From Stomorhina lunata (lineage: Eukaryota > Arthropoda > Insecta > Diptera > Rhiniidae), in the NCBI GenBank assembly GCA_933228675.1, contig OW121743.1, forward strand, positions 92,443,998 through 92,507,997: a stretch of DNA of 64,000 bases, read 5' to 3'. Shown piece after piece: positions 57,981-64,000 of this stretch. A program made the translations under genes and the position numbers. The notes beneath the pieces are model-generated. The model had not been told where the DNA came from. It did no database searches and saw only the letters and a program-made list of their open reading frames with translations. Numbering within the stretch: the first letter of the stretch is position 1; every line of letters starts with the position of its first letter.

Positions 57981-60900
57981 CTAAAAGCGACCACGATTAA
58001 TATTCTTAATACGTATTTCAAGTACGTGGTCACCGGCTGAATTGGCTACATTAACAGTGGCCGCATTTGTGCTACTACTACTATTGCTACTGCTGCTATT
58101 GTTGCCGTTACTGGTGCTGCTGCTACCGCCTTCATCATGTTGCATATTATTGTTATTGTTGTTATTATTTGGAATATTACCATTAGCGCTAGATAAGGGT
58201 ATACGTCTTACCGAGGTAGTAGAGTTGGTGCCGGTTGAGTTATTGCCAGTATTATTGGAAATATTTTTACAATGATGATTGCAATTATTGGAACCAGCTC
58301 CACCACCTCCACTATAATCATGGGGACCGCCTACTGTGTGTCTTCTTTTAATCGAACGGTTTTGTTTATTTTGTATTTGTCGCTTTTTAGTTAGATTCAT
58401 ATCAGTCTTTTCATCTTTAGTTAAACCCGTAGCTGGCATATTAGAACCAACGCCACTGCCACCATATCGAGAAGAATAATTACGACAATTAAAAGAAGCC
58501 GATCGAAAGAGTCGATGATCTCTGCGTTTTTTGTTGTATTTATCTAGGAGAAATGATGGTGATGCCATTACTAAGGCTTCTTTGGGATCACTAGTTGTCG
58601 AGCCCTCAGAATCGTCCTCTGAACATCGTTGTTCCTGTACGGATGAAGAAAATCTTAAGTTTTTGCTGGTGGCATAAAGATTTCTAGCTGTTGATGCAGT
58701 TAAATTTCCTTTTAGAGCACTGGCTGTAGGAGTTGATGCTGCTGTGGGGGGAGAAGTTAAGCCACTACCACCCACACTTCCTAGAGAAGAATTAATGGGA
58801 GCAGTTGCCGAGTGTTGCAATTTATGTGCGGTTTTATAAGTTGTGGTAAGTGTTGAACCCGTCGTAAGGCTAGAGTGCTTTTCATTATTCATTCTGGCAT
58901 TCAACAGAGTGTTAGTGGAGGCACACGAGCGACTAACCATTAAATTATTACTCGTCGTCATATTGTCAAGTGGACAAAAATTGTGATGCCTTTCGGGTGA
59001 CTCATCAGCATAGGGAATGTTTTCAGAATGCAAAACCAGTGATTCTCCAATAGTGTAGCGTCGCGAAGTTAGCGGGAAATCTGGGGAACCGTTTTCATCG
59101 TTTGAAATAGAACCACTTTTAAATATTTTAAGTTTATCTTCTAAGGCATCAGTAACTGCGCCAAGGGACATAGAACCTAAAAGCAAATGTTCTTCCAGAA
59201 ATGACCAATTTATATTTTTTAGTAATAAAAACTTACCTGTATCACTAAGACGACTATTACTACTCTCATCATCCGTTAATGTTATTGATATGTCAACACT
59301 GTTACGTTGTGGTTCCTTGGCAATACTGCTACCGCTGCAACTACCCGAATCCTTTTCATCTAAACTAGTCTTACGACCATGTCTGTGGCCCAAAATTGTA
59401 CTCTTCTTTGACGACTTTTTGTTTGATGACACAGTTGTGCTACTGCTACTGGACGAGGATGTTGCGGTTGTTGTGGCACTAGTCGACTGAAAATTTAAAC
59501 GTAAAGTTACACCAAAATCATAAATTGTTGGAACAGCTTTGCGTCTTTGACGATACGTTGCCGCTGATTCACAAGAAGCTTTAGAAGCATTACGTGAAAT
59601 TGAACGTGTATTTAGTGTGGAAATATTGGGTGTAGATTTACATATATTTTTTAAGGTATTCTTTGTAATTGTAGTTAGAAGAATAGGTGTAGTATGAGAA
59701 TGTTTTGTGTTGGTGCTACTAATGTTGGTATTGGTGGTGATAGAATTGGATGTGGATGTGTGAAAAGATTTAGATTTAAGTTCGCTTACCCTATCACCCG
59801 GTTTTCGGTTCTTTTTCCCTAATTGCGGCATGAAACGCGAACGAGATGAAGTTGTCACGCTCGAGCTTGCATCACGTTCATTTAGGCGTTCGATTTTTGA
59901 AATGTTGTGCAATAGCATGTTTGTTTGATCCTCCTGCTGTTGTTGCGAAACAGAAACTCCAGTGACCGACGATGATGTCGATGCAGCTAAATTGTTCCCA
60001 CAAACATCTTCAATATCGGGTGTTTTGCCATTTTCAAAGAAGTAATCGTACTGAAAATATAGAGCAGAGAACATAAATAAATGTATGTCGAATTTTCATA
60101 AAAATTCTCAAAAATAAAACTTACATGTGTCAACAGCAGCTCGACAATTCTACATTGATGCTTCATATCCTTAACGGCTATATCCAAAGTATCATTAGGT
60201 GTGCGTATAATAGAAGGTCCAAATATAATGGCTAAATTTTTAGGTTCCATTAAATTGACATCACAATTCTTGCTGACTCGGTTCAAGTGTCTGAACAAAT
60301 GTTTCATTGTCTCGTATGAATAACGAGGTAAATCTTCTAAATGTTGTTTTATTTCTCTTAAACGTTCCATGCCAACTTTCTTGTCGGCTTCAATGAAATG
60401 GTTATAAAAGTAACTTGGTAGCAGAGCATCGGGTAAACTTCTAATGAACAATTTCAAAAGACTCGAAACAACATTGACATCCTCCCATCTAACGTCGGTA
60501 TTGCAACGATCCCACGAGAAATCGGTTTTATTAACTTGATCTGATAATTCAGATATTGCAGCTTTATTGCCGGGTATACGATATATGCCAACAACTGTCA
60601 GACCTTTGGTTTCAACGATATTTGTGCACACTTCAACCAGAGTTGGAACATATTCGTTGTTTTTAGACTAGAATTGTAATATTAAAAAAAGGTTTTAAAT
60701 AAATAAAAAACAAAACAATATAATTTTGTAATAAATTACCATGGGACATGTTTTCAAAGGTACTCCTATAGAACCAATAGTCTTGGAGGATGATGAAAGA
60801 TTTGAGGGTGATAGATCAGCATTGTGGTTACTACTGCTACTGCCACCACCTCGTCGAAACAGTAAATCCTTCCAGTTTTTGGCCTTTGGTGAACCTAAAT

Positions 60901-62872
60901 CTTTATCGGGTATATTTTTGTGTGAGGATGACTTGCGAGTTTTCATCACTGGCGATATTGAATCGGAAGCTTCCAATTCACTACGCGATGTCGAACTTAT
61001 GGGTGAATGTTCGGCTTGTAAATGTTGCGCTGATTGGTGCTGTTGTACATTATCATCACAGTATGTTGATGTAGACATGCTAGCAGTTGCGGCAGTTTTT
61101 TGCGGTTCCGCTAGCTGTTTGCCTTGAAGATCCTGAAATAAGAATGTAAATGAAATCAAATGTATCTATCCTTCTAAGTAATACAACGAAAACTTACATT
61201 GTTATCATAGATTAAACTATTTGTCCATTGTACATGACCAAATATTCTTTTCATTTCCGTACTACTTTTAGTTTTGAAAAATATTTCCGTATGTGGCTGA
61301 TACTGCGTATCACAATGTAATGACTGTTGTTGAGGTACACTGGTAGAGCTACCCGATGATGTTAATTTTGTATCATTCGTATCATCTAAATTCAGTTCAT
61401 TGCCTAAAGTGGCGATCGGTGAGGGTTTCGATTGCATACGAAAAACATACTTCTTTTTATCAGATTCATCGAATATTTTATAATTTCTAATGTCGAGTTC
61501 TATTAACTGTAATTTTTTTTTAAATAAAAAGAAAATATGTTAAAAAATCAATTGTCATTTTAATATTTCATTATACAGCGAAACATAATTATTTTTGTGT
61601 TGACCACAGTTTTTAACATACATATATCTCTATATATCTCAAAAACTAGAATTCATTCTAAAAACTTATATAAATTCAGAAGGTCAAAAATATTTATAAT
61701 TTGTTTGCAAAAAGTATTTTTTTTGTACTACCCCAGTAAGAACAGTGTCAAACGTTTGAAATATGATGACTTTTAAATTTGATATCAAACGTTTTTTTCG
61801 AACTTTTTTCAAACCTAAACAGATGTTTGAGATTTACATTAATTTTCAAAGGAGGGTTAATTTGAGAATAAACGTTTGAAAAATGATAGTTTCTCAAATT
61901 GAGAATAAAGGTTATTCTCAAATCATTATCAAACCCTAAGATTATTTGAGAATAATTTGAAAAATGGTGTTATATAAATTTGATATCAAACCTTATTTCA
62001 AATTTTTTTTTAAACATTAAAAAAATAAATGTTTAAGATATTTTAATGGAATGGCATTGCATTTCAAAGAAATTCCTTATTTCATTCGGATTTTTTAAAA
62101 TTGATCCATATTTGACCATAAACCCTTGCTTAAAAAATGTCAAGATTAAGAGTTCAATAATATTCATATGCATAAGTAAATTTTCTTTGTTTCTTAAAAT
62201 TTTTCTTACCTAACAATAAAAAAATTATATTTTAAGAAAAATAATTCAAATATGATGCACCGTTTTCAAAAACAAAATAAGCAAACTCAAAAATATCAAA
62301 AATACAACGCCATTTTATTTATGTTCCACATGTAGATGATATCCACATTTGAAAAACCTTTGAGAATGAGGTTTGATAATGATTTGAGAATAAAGGCATT
62401 TCTCAATTTGAGAATAAAGTCCCCTTTTTGTTGAGAACGCTATTATTCTTAAATCAGTATCAAATCAGTATCAAACGTTTGACCTTTGAAAAAACATTTA
62501 TTTTCAAATCATCCTCAATTTGAGAATAAACCTTTTTTCTTACTGGGACTATGTTGTAAATACTTACACTATTATCAGATTTTGTATTGCGACTGGGATA
62601 TATTTTTAATATATCACCTTTAATCTCGATTTTTACTTGACGCCAAGAACGATATTCCGAAAGTCGCTGGAATTTCAAAATTATATGAATTAATAAGAAA
62701 GTGTAGGGGTATATACATATGTATATCAAAAACAATTTCTCTACTTACTTTGCCATTAATACATGTTGATTTTATTTCCATTTCAGTTTCAATAATTTCC
62801 ATTTCAGTTGCGACATCTTTAGTTTTAAATTTACTACTGATATCAATAATGGGTATATTATCAATGTGAACA
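57981..62872 (-). CDS. RhoGAP19D: RhoGAP19D-type (ARHGAP21/23) Rho GTPase-activating protein, 3' part
   Basis: Seven exons on the minus strand: 62,749-62,872, 62,568-62,666, 61,198-61,506, 60,740-61,132, 60,125-60,667, 59,237-60,050 and 57,981-59,176. All boundaries are GT/AG with matching phases, giving about 1,158 residues. The 5' end lies outside the window. A PH domain is split over the second and third exons (RSWRQVKIEIKGDILKIYP, then DKKKYVFRMQS ... EIFFKTKSSTEMKRIFGHVQ). A serine-rich linker ends in PKAKNWKDLLFRRGGG. The GAP domain contains GIYRIPGNKAAIS with the arginine finger, VVSSLLKLFIRSLPDALLP and NLAIIFGPSIIRT. A long Ser/Thr/Asn-rich tail ends VLEIRIKNINRGRF. PH plus this GAP subtype fits ARHGAP21/23, which restrain Cdc42/Rho at the lateral cortex and junctions; the expected PDZ domain would be upstream. 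The GAP looks catalytically competent. Confidence 0.88.
61732..62547. mobile_element. foldback element within the RhoGAP intron
   Basis: Perfect 11-bp ends CCCAGTAAGAA (61,732-61,742) and TTCTTACTGGG (62,537-62,547), with ACTA on both outer sides as a possible 4-bp target duplication. Inner inverted blocks also match: TTCTCAAATCATTATCAAACC near 61,905 pairs with a block near 62,365. Many TTTGAGAATAA units repeat inside. There is no coding capacity. It sits in the 1,061-bp intron, 19 bp from the splice donor at 62,567. Confidence 0.75.
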
Positions 62873-63446
62873 CTACAAAAAGAAAAAAAAAAATAAGATT
62901 TTCAGATAATCTACTTTATATTATAAATCGTAAGATTCTAATATTCTATTCTTATATACCCTTTTCTAATCCTAAATATATACTATGCCATTATTCATTG
63001 ATATATAACCAAACTCATTCATATTTCTATTAACAATCTCAACCACACAAACCATTTAAAACAATATATTATGAAATTTAATAAAAATTAAAGAATGCTA
63101 ATTACAATTTTTATTCGGATTAAAGTTTTTGAAAAATAATAATTTTTTGCTAAGGAAAAACTTTTTTAAATATCAAAATGTTTCGAATGAAAATTACAAA
63201 TTTTGAACCTTGCCATCTCGATTTCGATTAAATTTTGTATTGATTTATTTTTGTATGTATAATTCTCCTAGCTCATACAATTTTTAGAGTTCCTTAAAAT
63301 TTTGAATTTCGCTTTGGTTTAGAAATGATATGAGTTGTTTTTATTTTTTGATGTCAAAATTGTAAACCATATTTTAGAGAATGATATGTTTTTTGAGATA
63401 TCCTTAAATCAAGGACATAATTGATCTCCCTTGTTTTCTACTACAT
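62873..63446. other. intronic AT-rich DNA
   Basis: It precedes (in transcription, is upstream of) the acceptor at 62,873-62,874 and belongs to the RhoGAP intron. No exon was recognised. Confidence 0.5.
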
Positions 63447-63686
63447 CGAGCCCTAACCGCCAAAAAGCCTCAAGCGCCAAAAACTAAAATTTACCGGAGA
63501 AGCATTTTTTAAAATATCTTTGGACAGTGAATTGTACTTTGTTGTTTTTGCTGTAAAATCAAACCGGTAAAATCTACTGCCCTAATATTTTGTGAGATGA
63601 TGCAGATGATCATGAATAATAATTTTTAATAATAAAATGAAAATCGTCCATCATGTCGCTTAAGCCCTTTTGGCGGTTATGGCTCG
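63447..63686. mobile_element. 240-bp inverted-repeat element (MITE)
   Basis: Arms of about 30 bp: CGAGCCCTAACCGCCAAAA on the left (from 63,447) and TTTTGGCGGTTATGGCTCG on the right (to 63,686), with ACAT duplicated on both sides as a 4-bp target site. It has no coding capacity and lies in the RhoGAP intron. Confidence 0.7.
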
Positions 63687-64000
63687 ACATGATATTTTTT
63701 TTTAATTAATAGAACATGAAAATATAGGACATATACTGAAATATCTAACTAGTTCCATAAATAACGCGATATTACCAATAATAACAGTTACAACTACTAC
63801 TAGTTCCATAAAAATTTTATAACCGAATCTAAACTTATAAAATGGTTATGTTTTGAAATCATGAAAAAAATTACCTTTGAACCGCCATTAAATCTGAACC
63901 AAAGGGCAAATCCGAAAAACATTAAACCAAGGACAAAATTTTAAAACTGTCAAAATCATGTATTTGTGTCTACGAAAAAATTTACCATACATTGATCCTT
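63687..64000. other. intronic AT-rich DNA to the window edge
   Basis: No exon was recognised on the minus strand. The upstream RhoGAP exons must lie beyond the window. Confidence 0.5.

Noticed and set aside
58042..58275. Leu-rich plus-strand frame opposite the RhoGAP tail
   Set aside because: Antisense reading of Ser/Asn repeats in the real gene.

Overview
This is nuclear DNA of a higher dipteran fly. The protein-coding genes look most like Drosophila proteins (Zpr1, RfC3, theta-class GSTs, Nap1, RhoGAP19D/ARHGAP21-23 type RhoGAP). Most introns are short (about 55-80 bp) with GTAAGT-like donors. The extreme AT content and heavy load of repeats and foldback elements would suit a calyptrate fly such as a blowfly; that placement is an inference.

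Layout. (1) Positions 1-22,460 are a satellite-rich desert. Six arrays of 29-, 31- or 33-bp units, totalling roughly 13-14 kb, share the palindromic core TTTTCTATAGAAAA. Arrays 1 and 2 are reverse complements of each other, and so are arrays 3 and 4. (2) 22,467-24,499 (minus) is a long first coding exon of a Pro/Ser/acidic-rich protein that I do not recognise. It ends at a clear splice donor, so the gene runs left into the satellite region; its first intron is either over 22 kb or contains a short exon I cannot see. (3) 24.5-40.5 kb is gene-poor and full of transposon debris: degraded non-LTR retrotransposon pieces, foldbacks, two inverted copies of a dispersed repeat, a Penelope-type element with a hammerhead-ribozyme-like core, a tRNA-like element, an ATTTT microsatellite and one orphan exon-like ORF. 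(4) 40.7-51.9 kb is the gene cluster: Zpr1 (minus), RfC3 (plus, six exons), a theta GST (minus, tail to tail with RfC3), an intronless Nap1 (plus) and a second theta GST (plus). (5) 52-58 kb is intergenic, with a CTCF-like inverted repeat, a foldback and a piggyBac-type MITE. (6) 57,981-62,872 (minus) holds the PH, RhoGAP and C-terminal exons of a RhoGAP19D-type gene whose 5' exons, expected to include a PDZ domain, lie beyond the right edge.

The genes are mostly housekeeping: ZPR1 in growth signalling and snRNP/SMN biology, RfC3 in PCNA loading, Nap1 as a histone chaperone, the GSTs in detoxification, and the RhoGAP in Cdc42/Rho control at cell cortex and junctions. They do not form a pathway. 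The most unusual content is non-coding: paired inverted satellite arrays probably inside one intron, which if transcribed would fold into long double-stranded RNA, and the ribozyme-bearing Penelope remnants, one of which interrupts an array.
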